Shown piece after piece: positions 15,401 to 24,798 of a stretch of 64,000 nt of DNA. The notes beneath the pieces were generated by a model that saw only the letters and a program-made list of their open reading frames with translations, was not told the DNA's origin and ran no database searches. Where the stretch lies: assembly GCA_009775265.1 (NCBI GenBank), contig VSPG01000001.1, positions 62,001 to 126,000 on the forward strand. The letters are read 5' to 3'. The translations under genes and the position numbers were made by a program. Source of the stretch: Muribaculaceae bacterium. GTDB taxonomy: Bacteria > Bacteroidota > Bacteroidia > Bacteroidales > Muribaculaceae. Numbering within the stretch: position 1 is the first letter of the stretch; every line of letters begins with the position of its first letter.

Positions 15401-18097
15401 ATGACTGAATTAGCCCCTAAATATAATCCATCGGAAGTGGAGGACAAATGGTATGCCTATTGGCTTGACCATGAGCTTTTCAAATCCGTGCCCGATGCGC
15501 GTGAGCCGTATACCGTAGTGATTCCTCCGCCTAATGTGACAGGTGTGCTTCATATGGGCCACATGCTCAACAACACCATCCAGGACATACTTGTCCGCCG
15601 CGCGCGCATGATGGGCAAAAATGCCCTTTGGGTGCCCGGAACGGATCACGCTTCCATCTCCACAGAGACAAAAGTGATTCAGAAACTCGCAAAGGAGGGT
15701 ATAAAAAAGACAGACCTGACGCGTGAGGAGTTTTTGAAGCACGCATGGGACTGGACTCATACCCATGGCGGAATAATTTTGCGGCAGTTGCGCAAACTCG
15801 GCGCTTCGTGCGATTGGGAGCGGACAGCTTTCACTATGGATGAAAAACGCAGCGAGAGCGTCGTGAAAGTGTTCTGCGATTTATATGAGAAAGGGTTGAT
15901 TTATCGTGGTTTGCGGATGGTTAACTGGGATCCGCAGAACCGCACCGCTATAAGCGACGACGAAGTGTTCTTCGAGCAGGAACAATCGAAGTTGTATTAT
16001 CTGCGCTATTATGTGGCGGATGATGATATGAGCGGATCCACAGGAGCCGAGGAGGAGGTGATACACACCGATGCGGCCGGACGCCGATATGCCGTCGTGG
16101 CTACTACCCGCCCCGAAACTATAATGGGCGACACTGCCATGTGCATAAACCCCAAAGACCCTAAGAATACATGGCTCAAGGGTAAAAAAGTGGTGGTGCC
16201 TCTTGTCGGCCGCGTGGTGCCGGTAATCGAAGATCGCTATGTCGACATAGAGTTCGGCACCGGCTGCCTGAAGGTGACCCCGGCACACGACAAGAACGAC
16301 AATATGTTGGGAAAGAGCCATAATCTCGATACGATAGACATATTCAACGAGGACGGCACTGTTGCCGAAATCGCGGGAATGTATGTCGGCATGGACCGTT
16401 TCGACTGCCGTAAGGCCATTGCCGAAGATTTGGAAAAAGCCGGTCTTATGGAGAAAGTGGAAGACTATGTGAATAATGTAGGACTTTCCGAACGCACCAA
16501 AGTGCCCATTGAGCCCCGTCTGTCGTTGCAGTGGTTTATAGATATGAAGCATTTTGCGGAAATATCGCTTAAGCCCGTTATGGACGATGTGATACGCTTT
16601 GTCCCCGAGAAATACAAGACGACCTACCGCATGTGGCTCGAGAACATACAGGACTGGTGCATCAGCCGCCAGCTATGGTGGGGACATCGCATTCCGGCGT
16701 ATTATTACACCGACCCGGCCGACGGTGAAGAAAAATTCGTTGTGGCCGAGAATAAGGACAAGGCTTTGGGCAAAGTCCACACCATAGACAGCTGTATAGG
16801 TCTTTGTATTGAAGATTTACGTCAGGACGAAGGCGCTCTCGACACCTGGTTCTCGTCGTGGCTGTGGCCTATAACCCTTTTCGACGGCATAAACAACCCC
16901 GGAAATGAGGAGATAAAATACTATTATCCGACTGCCACGCTTGTCACCGGTCCCGATATTATATTCTTCTGGGTGGCCCGAATGATTATGGCGGGCTATG
17001 AATACGTGGGCAAGCAGCCGTTCGACAACGTGTATTTTACTGGCATCGTGCGCGACGCAATAGGGCGCAAGATGTCCAAGAGTCTCGGCAATTCGCCCGA
17101 TCCGCTCGATTTGATAGAAACATATGGTGCCGATGGTGTCCGTATGGGCATGATGCTTGCCGCCCCTGCCGGCAACGACATTATGTACGACGACAAATTG
17201 TGCGAGACCGGACGTAATTTCTGCAATAAAATATGGAATGCTTTCCGCCTCGTGGCCGGATGGGGCACGGATGATTCATTGCCGCAGCCGTCAGTTAATG
17301 CCTTGGCCGAACGTTGGATGCGTTCGCGCATAAGCGCCACCATGGCAGAGGTGAACGACTGCTTTGATAAATTCCGTCTGAACGACGCCCTTATGGCGGT
17401 GTATAGATTGTTCCGCGACGACTTCTCCGGCTACTATCTTGAGATGGTCAAGCCGGCGTATCAGAAGCCTGTCGACGGGGCTACGCTCCGCGCCACCAAT
17501 GGTTTCTTTGACGAATTGCTGCGTATGTTGCATCCTTTCATGCCTTTCATTACGGAAGAACTTTGGCAGCATCTTGCCGACCGCCGTCCGGGAGAAAGCA
17601 TAATGTATGCTCCTATGCCGGCTGCAGGCGAACCCGACGACTCGCTTCTCCGGGCCATGGAGTCGGCTCAGGAAGTAGTAGGGGGAGTACGCGCGGTGCG
17701 AGCCAAAAAGAATATACCCGCCAAGGAAGAACTTCGCCTGCTTGTTCTCGGCGATTTCGATGTCGCCGTGCACGATGTGGTGCGCAAACTTGCCAATGTG
17801 AGTGAAATTACTCTGCATGCCGAGAAAGATGCGGCTGCGATGTCGTTCCTTGTCGGCACTACGGAATTTGAGGTGCCGATGGCATCCAATATCGATGTCG
17901 AGGCCGAACTCGCGCGTCTGCATAAGGAATATGAATATTACAAAGGCTTCAAGGCTTCGGTGGAGAAAAAATTGTCCAACGAGCGTTTTGTAGGCAATGC
18001 GCCTGCCGCTGTGGTGGAAAACGAACGGAACAAACTGGCCGACGCCGAGCAGAAACTTGCTTCTATAGCGGCTTCCATAGCAGTACTCGAAGCATAG
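15401..18097 (+). CDS. valS: Valyl-tRNA synthetase
   Basis: 898-residue class Ia aminoacyl-tRNA synthetase. The HIGH signature PPPNVTGVLHMGHML lies at about residues 44-58, the editing domain includes VVATTRPETIMGD at about 228, and the KMSKS loop KMSKSLGNSPDP is at about 557. The C-terminal anticodon-binding domain is followed by a coiled-coil arm (EAELARLHKEYEYYKGF) typical of ValRS. Charges tRNA-Val in the cytoplasm. Length matches the family. Confidence 0.98.
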   Translation: MTELAPKYNPSEVEDKWYAYWLDHELFKSVPDAREPYTVVIPPPNVTGVLHMGHMLNNTIQDILVRRARMMGKNALWVPGTDHASISTETKVIQKLAKEGIKKTDLTREEFLKHAWDWTHTHGGIILRQLRKLGASCDWERTAFTMDEKRSESVVKVFCDLYEKGLIYRGLRMVNWDPQNRTAISDDEVFFEQEQSKLYYLRYYVADDDMSGSTGAEEEVIHTDAAGRRYAVVATTRPETIMGDTAMCINPKDPKNTWLKGKKVVVPLVGRVVPVIEDRYVDIEFGTGCLKVTPAHDKNDNMLGKSHNLDTIDIFNEDGTVAEIAGMYVGMDRFDCRKAIAEDLEKAGLMEKVEDYVNNVGLSERTKVPIEPRLSLQWFIDMKHFAEISLKPVMDDVIRFVPEKYKTTYRMWLENIQDWCISRQLWWGHRIPAYYYTDPADGEEKFVVAENKDKALGKVHTIDSCIGLCIEDLRQDEGALDTWFSSWLWPITLFDGINNPGNEEIKYYYPTATLVTGPDIIFFWVARMIMAGYEYVGKQPFDNVYFTGIVRDAIGRKMSKSLGNSPDPLDLIETYGADGVRMGMMLAAPAGNDIMYDDKLCETGRNFCNKIWNAFRLVAGWGTDDSLPQPSVNALAERWMRSRISATMAEVNDCFDKFRLNDALMAVYRLFRDDFSGYYLEMVKPAYQKPVDGATLRATNGFFDELLRMLHPFMPFITEELWQHLADRRPGESIMYAPMPAAGEPDDSLLRAMESAQEVVGGVRAVRAKKNIPAKEELRLLVLGDFDVAVHDVVRKLANVSEITLHAEKDAAAMSFLVGTTEFEVPMASNIDVEAELARLHKEYEYYKGFKASVEKKLSNERFVGNAPAAVVENERNKLADAEQKLASIAASIAVLEA

Positions 18098-18111
18098 ATG
18101 TGACATATATC

Positions 18112-18150
18112 CGGGCGGGCATCTGCGTTGAAATCGCGGATGCCCGCCCG
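18112..18150 (+). terminator. GC-rich hairpin after valS
   Basis: CGGGCGGGCATCTGCG (18112-18127) pairs with CGCGGATGCCCGCCCG (18135-18150), 15 of 16 pairs, seven-base loop, 14 bases after the valS stop. It lacks a clear T-run; terminator function is inferred from position and stability. Confidence 0.65.
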
Positions 18151-18174
18151 CTGTATGCGGATTCTATGTTAATT

Positions 18175-18204
18175 TTGAAATATCCGAAGAATTTCGTAAA
18201 TTTG
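18175..18204 (+). promoter_or_regulatory. Promoter of dnaN
   Basis: TTTTG ending at 18177, 19-base spacer, then TAAATTTG at 18197-18204: a full match to the Bacteroidota pattern. Leader of about 33 bases before the ATG at 18244. Confidence 0.7.
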
Positions 18205-18243
18205 CTCAATAATATACCCTGAATAATCAAACGAAACATAGAT

Positions 18244-19374
18244 ATGAAATTCAACGTCTCCAGCAAAACGCTCCATAATGCCGCTTCGGCTGTGAGTAAG
18301 GTAATCAACAGCAAAAATACCATAACCGTGCTCGACAATTTCCTGTTGTCGCTCACTGCCGATGAGCTGTTGATAACAGGCATGGATTCTGAAAATTCCC
18401 TTTCTGCCCGTGTGGCGGTGAGCGAGGCCGACGGAGAGGGCCGTTTCTGCATCAACGCCCGCTCGCTCGTCGACTTTCTGAAGGAGATACCCGACCAGGG
18501 CATCACATTCGACATCAATCCGACCACACTGGAAATCAAAATAGATTATAGCAACGGCACATCCAATTTTGTGGCTGTGAACGGCGACGAATATCCTACC
18601 TACAAAAGCCGCGAAGACAATGAGGCGCCGATAGAGTTCGGCTGCACCACCGAAGAATTCATAAAAGGGTTGGATGTGACAATGTTTGCAGCCAGCACCG
18701 ACGAGTACCGTCCGGTCATGCAGGGTGTGTTCCTTGACATAAAGCCTGATTCGCTCACATTTGCGGCAACCGATACCCGAAAACTCGTCCGCTACATCAC
18801 CCGCACAGTGAAAAGCGGTAGCGAAGGCGGATGCATTCTGCCTATGAAAGCCTGCTCGGTGTTGAAAAATGTGTTCGGCAAGGACGACACCGTCAACATC
18901 GTCATGACGTCCAAAAATGCCACTTTCAGCAGCGATACATATACATTCAAGTGCTGCCTCCTCAATGGCCGCTATCCCGATTATAATCGTGTGATTCCTG
19001 CCTCCAACCCTTATACGCTGACCGTGGACCGCCGTTCGCTTCTTACAGCCGTTCGCCGCGTAGGTGTATTCGTCGATCCCGGCTATAGCCTTGAAAAATT
19101 CCGTATAGGCTCCGACAGCATGACAATAAAGGGCGATAATAAGACAAATCAGAGCACGGCACGGGAAATTACGCCATGCTCCTTTGACGGCCCCGAGCTT
19201 ACTATCGGTTTCAGCTCCATTTATCTTCAGGAGATTCTCAATGTGTTGCCTTCCGACGACATCACCATATCGCTGGCCGACCCCGGCCGCCCCGGCGTGT
19301 TCCGTCCCATTGAGGATGAGAAAGACACGGAGTTGTTGATGCTCCTCATGCCTATGACAGTAACAGACTTCTAA
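18244..19374 (+). CDS. dnaN: DNA polymerase III sliding clamp, beta subunit
   Basis: 376 residues, the normal length of the bacterial beta clamp: three similar domains, beginning MKFNVSSKTLHNAASAVSK and ending in the conserved LMLLMPMTV. The dimer encircles DNA and tethers polymerase III and repair enzymes. Note that dnaA is not next to it. It starts a likely operon with the exonuclease, coaBC, DUF4835 and recN, which follow with gaps of at most 12 bases. Confidence 0.97.
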   Translation: MKFNVSSKTLHNAASAVSKVINSKNTITVLDNFLLSLTADELLITGMDSENSLSARVAVSEADGEGRFCINARSLVDFLKEIPDQGITFDINPTTLEIKIDYSNGTSNFVAVNGDEYPTYKSREDNEAPIEFGCTTEEFIKGLDVTMFAASTDEYRPVMQGVFLDIKPDSLTFAATDTRKLVRYITRTVKSGSEGGCILPMKACSVLKNVFGKDDTVNIVMTSKNATFSSDTYTFKCCLLNGRYPDYNRVIPASNPYTLTVDRRSLLTAVRRVGVFVDPGYSLEKFRIGSDSMTIKGDNKTNQSTAREITPCSFDGPELTIGFSSIYLQEILNVLPSDDITISLADPGRPGVFRPIEDEKDTELLMLLMPMTVTDF

Positions 19375-19385
19375 GCGGCTGATAT

Positions 19386-20150
19386 ATGTCTCTTAAATTG
19401 AAAAAGCCGCTGGTGTTTTTCGACCTCGAAACCACCGGTACGAATATTACCCACGACAGAATCGTGGAAATAAGTTTTATAAAACTTATGCCCGACGGCA
19501 GCACTGTCGAGAGATCGCGCCGCATCAACCCGTGTATGCCCATTCCGGCGGAAGCTACGGCCGTGCACCATATCACTGACGACGATGTGGCCGATGCGCC
19601 CACGTTTGCCATGGTGGCCAAATCGCTTGCCGAGCATTTCGCAGGATGTGATTTTGCCGGTTTTAACAGCAACCGCTTCGACCTGCCTTTGCTTGACCAG
19701 GAGTTTAACCGCGCCGGTGTGGACTTTGACTTCGGCCGCTGCAACTTCGTGGATGTGCAGACAATATATCATAAGCGCGAACCGCGAACACTGACCGCAG
19801 CCTATCGCTATTATTGCGGTAAAGAACTCGAGGACGCCCATAGCGCATTGGCCGACACACGGGCTACATATGAGGTGCTGATGGCGCAGCTCGACCATTA
19901 CGGAGACCTTCCGGAAGAAGTGGACAAGCTTTCTGAGTATGCGTCGCAGAATCGTAATGTGGACTTTATGGGGCGTCTTATATATGACGACTCAGGTTGC
20001 GAAGTGATAAATTTCGGAAAATATAAAGGTAGAAAAGCGGAAGATGTATTGCGTTCCGACCCCGGGTATTACAGCTGGATAATGGGCGGAGATTTCACAA
20101 ACAACACAAAGACCGCCTTCACACGCATAAAACTGCGCTGTAAAAAATGA
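19386..20150 (+). CDS. DnaQ-like 3'-5' exonuclease with ExoX-type C-terminal domain
   Basis: 254 residues. The N-terminal DEDDh nuclease domain shows VFFDLETTGTN (Exo I, D and E), GFNSNRFDLPLL (Exo II) and HSALADTRATYEVL (Exo III, H-x4-D). The C-terminal 65 residues contain INFGKYKGRKAEDVLRSDPGYYSWIM, resembling the small domain found after the nuclease in exonuclease X. It probably degrades single-stranded or mismatched 3' DNA ends in replication or repair, which fits its place between dnaN and recN. Its stop overlaps the coaBC start (ATGA). Confidence 0.9.
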   Translation: MSLKLKKPLVFFDLETTGTNITHDRIVEISFIKLMPDGSTVERSRRINPCMPIPAEATAVHHITDDDVADAPTFAMVAKSLAEHFAGCDFAGFNSNRFDLPLLDQEFNRAGVDFDFGRCNFVDVQTIYHKREPRTLTAAYRYYCGKELEDAHSALADTRATYEVLMAQLDHYGDLPEEVDKLSEYASQNRNVDFMGRLIYDDSGCEVINFGKYKGRKAEDVLRSDPGYYSWIMGGDFTNNTKTAFTRIKLRCKK

Positions 20151-21373
20151 GCATTGATTCTCCCCTCTACGGCAAACACGTGGTGCTTGGCATCAGTGGC
20201 GGAATAGCTGCTTACAAATCGGCTGTGCTGGCACGGTTGCTTGTGAAAGCCGGTGCGGAAGTGCAGGTGATAATGACGCCGTCGGCGCGTGAGTTCATCA
20301 CGCCGCTCACGATGTCCACTCTCACCGGAAAGCCCGTTATAAGCGAGTTTTTCACCGCAAACACCGGCGAGTGGCACAGCCACGTCGACCTTGGCCTGTG
20401 GGCCGATATTTTCCTTGTGGCTCCGGCCACAGCGTGCACCCTTGCCAAGATGGCTACAGGCGTTGCCGACAATATGTTGGTTACGTCATACCTTTCTACG
20501 CGGGCAAAAGTGTTCGTAGCCCCGGCCATGGACTTTGACATGATGGCCCACCGCTCGACAGCGCGGAACCTTCGCACTCTTGAAAGTGACGGAGTGAGCA
20601 TCATCGAGGCCGCGGAAGGCGAGCTTGCGAGCCATCTTTGCGGCAAGGGGCGTATGGCCGAGCCGGCCGATATAGTGTCGGCGCTTGAAAAATATCTGGC
20701 GTCGGAAAAGACTCTTGCCGGAAAACATGTGCTTGTGACAGCAGGCCCTACTTATGAGCGCATAGACCCTGTGCGCTTTATCGGCAATTTCTCCACAGGC
20801 AAGATGGGATATGCCGTGGCAGAAGAGGCCGCCGCTCGCGGTGCGAGAGTGACGCTTGTCAGCGGCCCTGTGTCGCTTTCTGCGGTACATCCGTCAATTC
20901 ATGTTGTACTGGTGGAATCGGCTTACGAGATGCTTGTGGCGGCCAGGGCGGCATTCGATAGCGCCGATATTGCCATAATGTCGGCTGCTGTTGCCGATTA
21001 TGCCCCGCTCCATGCATCTGAACATAAAATCAAACGCGAGCATCAGAGCGAATGTGTGTTGAGTCTCAAAGCCAACCCCGACATCGCGGCTACGCTCGGC
21101 GCCGCCAAGCATGCCGGACAGTTTTTGGCCGGCTTCGCGCTGGAAACCGATAACGAGCATGCAAACGCAGTTGAAAAAATGGAGCGCAAGCACCTCGACA
21201 TGATTGTGATGAACTCGCTGCGCGACGAAGGCGCCGGATTCGGAACAGACACGAATAAAGTGACAATATACTGTGCCGGAGGAGAAAAACGCGAGTTTTC
21301 GCTAAAAAGCAAGGCGGAAGTGGCGGCCGACATCCTTAATACTATCGAAGAATGTGTCGCAAGGCAGGCATAG
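20147..21373 (+). CDS. coaBC: Bifunctional phosphopantothenoylcysteine decarboxylase / phosphopantothenate-cysteine ligase
   Basis: 408 residues. The N-terminal CoaC flavoprotein half shows GISGGIAAYKSAVL at about residue 12 and the substrate-region motif APAMDFDMM. The C-terminal CoaB half, from about residue 190, shows TAGPTYERIDPVRFIGNFSTGKMG and AAVADYAP, followed by the lysine motif HKIKRE. It makes 4'-phosphopantetheine from 4'-phosphopantothenate and cysteine, steps two and three of coenzyme A synthesis. CoaD, the next enzyme in the pathway, is encoded at 28797-29285. Overlaps the next gene by 22 bases. Confidence 0.97.
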   Translation: MSIDSPLYGKHVVLGISGGIAAYKSAVLARLLVKAGAEVQVIMTPSAREFITPLTMSTLTGKPVISEFFTANTGEWHSHVDLGLWADIFLVAPATACTLAKMATGVADNMLVTSYLSTRAKVFVAPAMDFDMMAHRSTARNLRTLESDGVSIIEAAEGELASHLCGKGRMAEPADIVSALEKYLASEKTLAGKHVLVTAGPTYERIDPVRFIGNFSTGKMGYAVAEEAAARGARVTLVSGPVSLSAVHPSIHVVLVESAYEMLVAARAAFDSADIAIMSAAVADYAPLHASEHKIKREHQSECVLSLKANPDIAATLGAAKHAGQFLAGFALETDNEHANAVEKMERKHLDMIVMNSLRDEGAGFGTDTNKVTIYCAGGEKREFSLKSKAEVAADILNTIEECVARQA

Positions 21374-22269
21374 CTGCGGCCGTTGCTGCATTTGTGTGCT
21401 GTGCTGAAGCCCCCGCGCAGGAACTCAACTGCAGTGTTGAGGTAAACTCCGAGCAGGTGGAGGGCACCTACAAGCAGGTGTTCCAGACGCTTCAGCAGGC
21501 AGTATCGGAATACATGAATACTACGGTGTTCAGCAATGCCCAGTTCTCAGGCAATGAAAAGATAGAATGCCGCATGTATTTCACTATAAAGGAGTACAGC
21601 GAGGACGGCAATGCCAGCGGCGACCTTCAGGTGCAGTGTATCCGGCCTGTTTACAACAGCTCGTATACAACCACGCTCATAAATTTTAAAGATGCTAAAG
21701 TGGATTTCACCTATAGGGAGAACGAACCGTTGGTGTTTTCGCTGTCGCATCAGGAAAGCCAGCTTACGGCGATTCTTAATTTCTATGCCTATCTTTTCCT
21801 TGCAATGGATTTTGACTCGTTCTCTCCGCGTGGGGGCGAGGCTTATTGGGAGCGCCTCAAGACTATCGTGCAGATGGCACAGAGTTCCGGCGAGACAGGA
21901 TGGAAAGCTTTTGAGGATAATAAAAACCGCAGCGCTGTGCTTTCTGCATATACCGATGCGGCCACAGAGTCGATTCGGGATCTTACATACACCTATCATA
22001 GGCGTGGTCTTGACGAAATGTCGGTGAGTCCGGACAAAGGCCGTAATACCATAACAACGTCACTTTCCACAGTGGCTGAAATCGCCAAGGTAGCCCCTAT
22101 GTCGGTAGCGCTTTCCATGTTCAAGGACGCAAAACTGGATGAATTGGTCAATTTGTATTCCAAAGCCCCTTCTGATGAACGGACAAAGGTGTACAACCTT
22201 CTTGAACCCATATATCCTACGGAACAGTCGCGTCTTGAAGAAATAAAAAAAGGAAAGGAAACGAGATGA
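21352..22269 (+). CDS. porD: DUF4835 family protein, PorD-type
   Basis: 305-residue exported protein with a signal peptide ending near EAPAQ (about residue 23), followed by the DUF4835 start ELNCSVEVNSEQVEG. Segments such as QVQCIRPVYNSSYTTTLINF and LNFYAYLFLAMDFDSFSPRGGEAYWERL match the family as I know it. Members are found across Bacteroidota between coaBC and recN, as here, and are labelled PorD, a type IX secretion accessory protein; the exact role is not established. The ATG at 21352 lies inside the end of coaBC; the stop overlaps the recN start (ATGA). Confidence 0.8.
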   Translation: MCRKAGIAAAVAAFVCCAEAPAQELNCSVEVNSEQVEGTYKQVFQTLQQAVSEYMNTTVFSNAQFSGNEKIECRMYFTIKEYSEDGNASGDLQVQCIRPVYNSSYTTTLINFKDAKVDFTYRENEPLVFSLSHQESQLTAILNFYAYLFLAMDFDSFSPRGGEAYWERLKTIVQMAQSSGETGWKAFEDNKNRSAVLSAYTDAATESIRDLTYTYHRRGLDEMSVSPDKGRNTITTSLSTVAEIAKVAPMSVALSMFKDAKLDELVNLYSKAPSDERTKVYNLLEPIYPTEQSRLEEIKKGKETR

Positions 22270-23930
22270 TAAAATCGCTGCACATAAGCAACTATGCCCT
22301 GATTTCACAGATAGATATAGACTTGTGCACGGGGCTGAATATCGTGACCGGCGAGACCGGGGCGGGTAAATCTGTCATGCTTGGCGCTCTCGGACTGCTG
22401 CTCGGCGGACGTGCCGATATGCGCGTGGTGCGCGACAGCGAACGAAAATCGGTAATCGAAGCCGTGGCCACTATAGGCGATGTGCCCGGAATTGATGCCG
22501 TTTTTGAGGAGAACAATCTCGACAGGGTTACAGACGGCGTATGCATCCTAAGGCGTGAACTGCTTCCCGGAGGCCGCTCGCGGGCGTTCATAAATGACAC
22601 TCCCGTAACCCTTCAGGTGCTTAAAGCTGTGGCGCTTAGGTTGATAGATATACACTCGCAGCATCAGAACCTTCTGTTGGCCGATACGGACTATCAGCTT
22701 TCCATCATAGACAGCCTTGCTGACAATGCCGACGAGCGGGCGCTGTATTCTGTGGCCTATGCCGCATATCGCCGCGCGCTCAAAGCCTATACCGACATGC
22801 GCGAACTACTTCGGCGGAGCGCAGCGGATGCACAATATCTGCAATTCCAGCTCAGTCAGCTTGATGAAATGAAATTGCAGCATGGCGAACAGGAGCAGCT
22901 TGAACGCGACCGCGAACTGCTGGCCAATGCTACCGCTATCAAGCAGCATTTGCGTTCGGCTCTCGGCCCTATGGCGGAAGACAATATAAATGCCATAGGC
23001 GTGCTGGCCGAGGCAGCCATGCACTGCCGTGCGCTTGGCGATATGATAGAGGATGGAGAATCGCTTGCGGCCCGCATTGATTCGGCCCGTATCGAGATTC
23101 AGGATATAGCCGAAAGTCTTTCTGACCTTGATTCAAACGTGCAGGTAAACCCCGCCATGCTCGACGATGTGGAAGAACGTCTCGGTGCGTTGTATTCTTT
23201 GGAATTAAAACACCACGTGGACACGGTCGATGAGCTTATAAACTTGCGTGAGAGCCTGCGTTCGAAACTTGCGGCTATCGAGGGCGGTGAAGACAGCCTG
23301 TCGGAACTGGAGATGAAAGCGAGAATGGCTAAGAAGGAAGCCATGACGCATGCACGTGCCTTGAGTGATACGCGTCGGGTCGCAGCCCAGGATTTTGCCG
23401 ATGAACTGACGCGACGCGCCATGCCATTGGGCATGAAGAACCTGCGTTGTGAAATCGCATTCAACGCAGGAAAACTGATGCCATCCGGACTCGATGTCAT
23501 TGAGTTCCGATTCGCTTTTAACAAGAACCAGACACCGCTGCCTATCGGAGGCACGGCTTCGGGAGGCGAGATTTCACGTCTGATGCTTACTATAAAAAGC
23601 ATTGTAGCCGAGCGAATGCAGTTGCCCACCATAATTTTCGACGAAGTGGACACGGGAGTGAGCGGGGATGTGGCCTCACGGATGGCCGATATGATGCTCG
23701 GGCTTGCCGGACGCCTGCAGGTGGTGGCCATAACGCATCTGCCGGCAGTTGCTGCCCGTGGCCAAGCCCACTTCCGGGTATATAAACAAGACACATCCGA
23801 CAGCACCGAGACACATATCACCCGTTTGACCGAGGAACAACGCGAGCGCGAACTGGCCTTGATGTTAAGCGGATGCGACGATGATGCCGCAGCTCTTGCA
23901 GCTGCGCGTTCGTTGCTTAAGAAACAATAA
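22266..23930 (+). CDS. recN: DNA repair protein RecN
   Basis: 554-residue SMC-like ATPase. Walker A GETGAGKSVML sits at about residue 29, a long coiled-coil middle spans about 150-370, and the C-terminal part has the ABC signature SGGEISRLML, Walker B TIIFDEVDTGVSG and the switch histidine region ITHLPAVAARG. RecN acts early in double-strand break repair by recombination. Last gene of the dnaN-exonuclease-coaBC-DUF4835-recN run; the next gene follows after 12 bases. Confidence 0.97.
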   Translation: MIKSLHISNYALISQIDIDLCTGLNIVTGETGAGKSVMLGALGLLLGGRADMRVVRDSERKSVIEAVATIGDVPGIDAVFEENNLDRVTDGVCILRRELLPGGRSRAFINDTPVTLQVLKAVALRLIDIHSQHQNLLLADTDYQLSIIDSLADNADERALYSVAYAAYRRALKAYTDMRELLRRSAADAQYLQFQLSQLDEMKLQHGEQEQLERDRELLANATAIKQHLRSALGPMAEDNINAIGVLAEAAMHCRALGDMIEDGESLAARIDSARIEIQDIAESLSDLDSNVQVNPAMLDDVEERLGALYSLELKHHVDTVDELINLRESLRSKLAAIEGGEDSLSELEMKARMAKKEAMTHARALSDTRRVAAQDFADELTRRAMPLGMKNLRCEIAFNAGKLMPSGLDVIEFRFAFNKNQTPLPIGGTASGGEISRLMLTIKSIVAERMQLPTIIFDEVDTGVSGDVASRMADMMLGLAGRLQVVAITHLPAVAARGQAHFRVYKQDTSDSTETHITRLTEEQRERELALMLSGCDDDAAALAAARSLLKKQ

Positions 23931-23942
23931 TATAGATTTCAC

Positions 23943-24698
23943 ATGGAGAAGAATGATTTTATATTCGGCATACGTGCCGTTATAGAGGCCGTGGAAGCGG
24001 GCCGGCAGATAGATAAACTGCTTGTCAAAAAAGATTTGCACGGCCCGTTGGCCGAGGAGTTGATGGCTCTTGTCCGCGAGCACCGCATAGTAACCCAACG
24101 TGTGCCTGTGGAACGCCTTAACCGCATTACGCGCAAGAATCACCAAGGTGTGATAGCTATGGTGGCCTCAGTCAATTATTATACTCTTGAGCAGCTTGTG
24201 CCCCAGTTTTACGAAGACGGCATAGAGCCTTTCGTCGTTGTGCTAGACGGAATCACCGATGTGCGCAATTTCGGTGCCATAGCCCGTACGGCTGACTGCT
24301 GCGGGGTAGGGGCTATAGTCATAGCTGAGCGTGGAGCCGCGTCTGTCAATGCCGATGCCGTGAAAACATCGGCAGGAGCGTTGATGAGTCTGCCCGTCTG
24401 TCGTGAGCGCAGCATTGCCGGCGCAGTGCGGTTCCTTAAAGACAACGGCTACCAGATAGTGGCCGCTACCGAAAAGAGCGATGTTTTGTACACTGCCGGC
24501 AGATATGACGGTCCTGTGGCTGTCGTGATGGGTGCCGAGGATGTGGGAATTTCGCCAGAAGTGCTCGCTTTGTGCGACACGCCGGTGGCAATACCGATGT
24601 TCGGGCGCATAGGCAGCCTTAACGTAAGCGTGGCGGCGGGTGTGATGATGTATGAAATCGTGCGTCAGCGTCTGCTTGCCGACATGGGTGTGGAATAG
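23943..24698 (+). CDS. rlmB: TrmH-family rRNA 2'-O-methyltransferase (RlmB type)
   Basis: 251 residues. A small N-terminal substrate-binding domain (FGIRAVIEAVEAGRQIDKLLV...RVPVERLNRITRKNHQGVIA) precedes a SPOUT catalytic domain with the three TrmH motifs: NFGAIARTADCCGVGAIV, VAVVMGAEDVGIS and IPMFGRIGSLNVSVAAGVMMYE. It uses SAM to methylate a ribose 2'-OH, in RlmB the G2251 of 23S rRNA; the exact target is by analogy. Ends just before the parS-like repeats and a bidirectional terminator. Confidence 0.92.
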   Translation: MEKNDFIFGIRAVIEAVEAGRQIDKLLVKKDLHGPLAEELMALVREHRIVTQRVPVERLNRITRKNHQGVIAMVASVNYYTLEQLVPQFYEDGIEPFVVVLDGITDVRNFGAIARTADCCGVGAIVIAERGAASVNADAVKTSAGALMSLPVCRERSIAGAVRFLKDNGYQIVAATEKSDVLYTAGRYDGPVAVVMGAEDVGISPEVLALCDTPVAIPMFGRIGSLNVSVAAGVMMYEIVRQRLLADMGVE

Positions 24699-24700
24699 AT

Positions 24701-24736
24701 TGTTCCACGTGTGACAAAAATGTTCCACGTGTGACA
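24701..24736. repeat. Two tandem parS-like sites, TGTTCCACGTGTGACA
   Basis: The same 16-mer occurs at 24701-24716 and 24721-24736, exactly 20 bp apart (two helical turns). Each contains the palindrome CACGTG and matches the bacterial parS consensus TGTTnCACGTGAAACA in 14 of 16 positions, with a perfect left half. It lies in a non-coding gap between convergent genes, next to a terminator. ParB binding is an inference; another CACGTG-binding regulator is possible. Confidence 0.45.
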
Positions 24737-24740
24737 TAAT

Positions 24741-24784
24741 AAACAGAGCCGGAACGCATATTCCCATGCGTTCCGGCTCTGTTT
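24741..24784. terminator. Bidirectional terminator between rlmB and outer membrane protein gene
   Basis: Perfect 19-bp arms (24741-24759 and 24766-24784) around a six-base loop; A-run on the left, T-run on the right, so it works in both directions between convergent genes. Confidence 0.85.
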
Positions 24785-24798
24785 TCAGTCTCTTGTTA

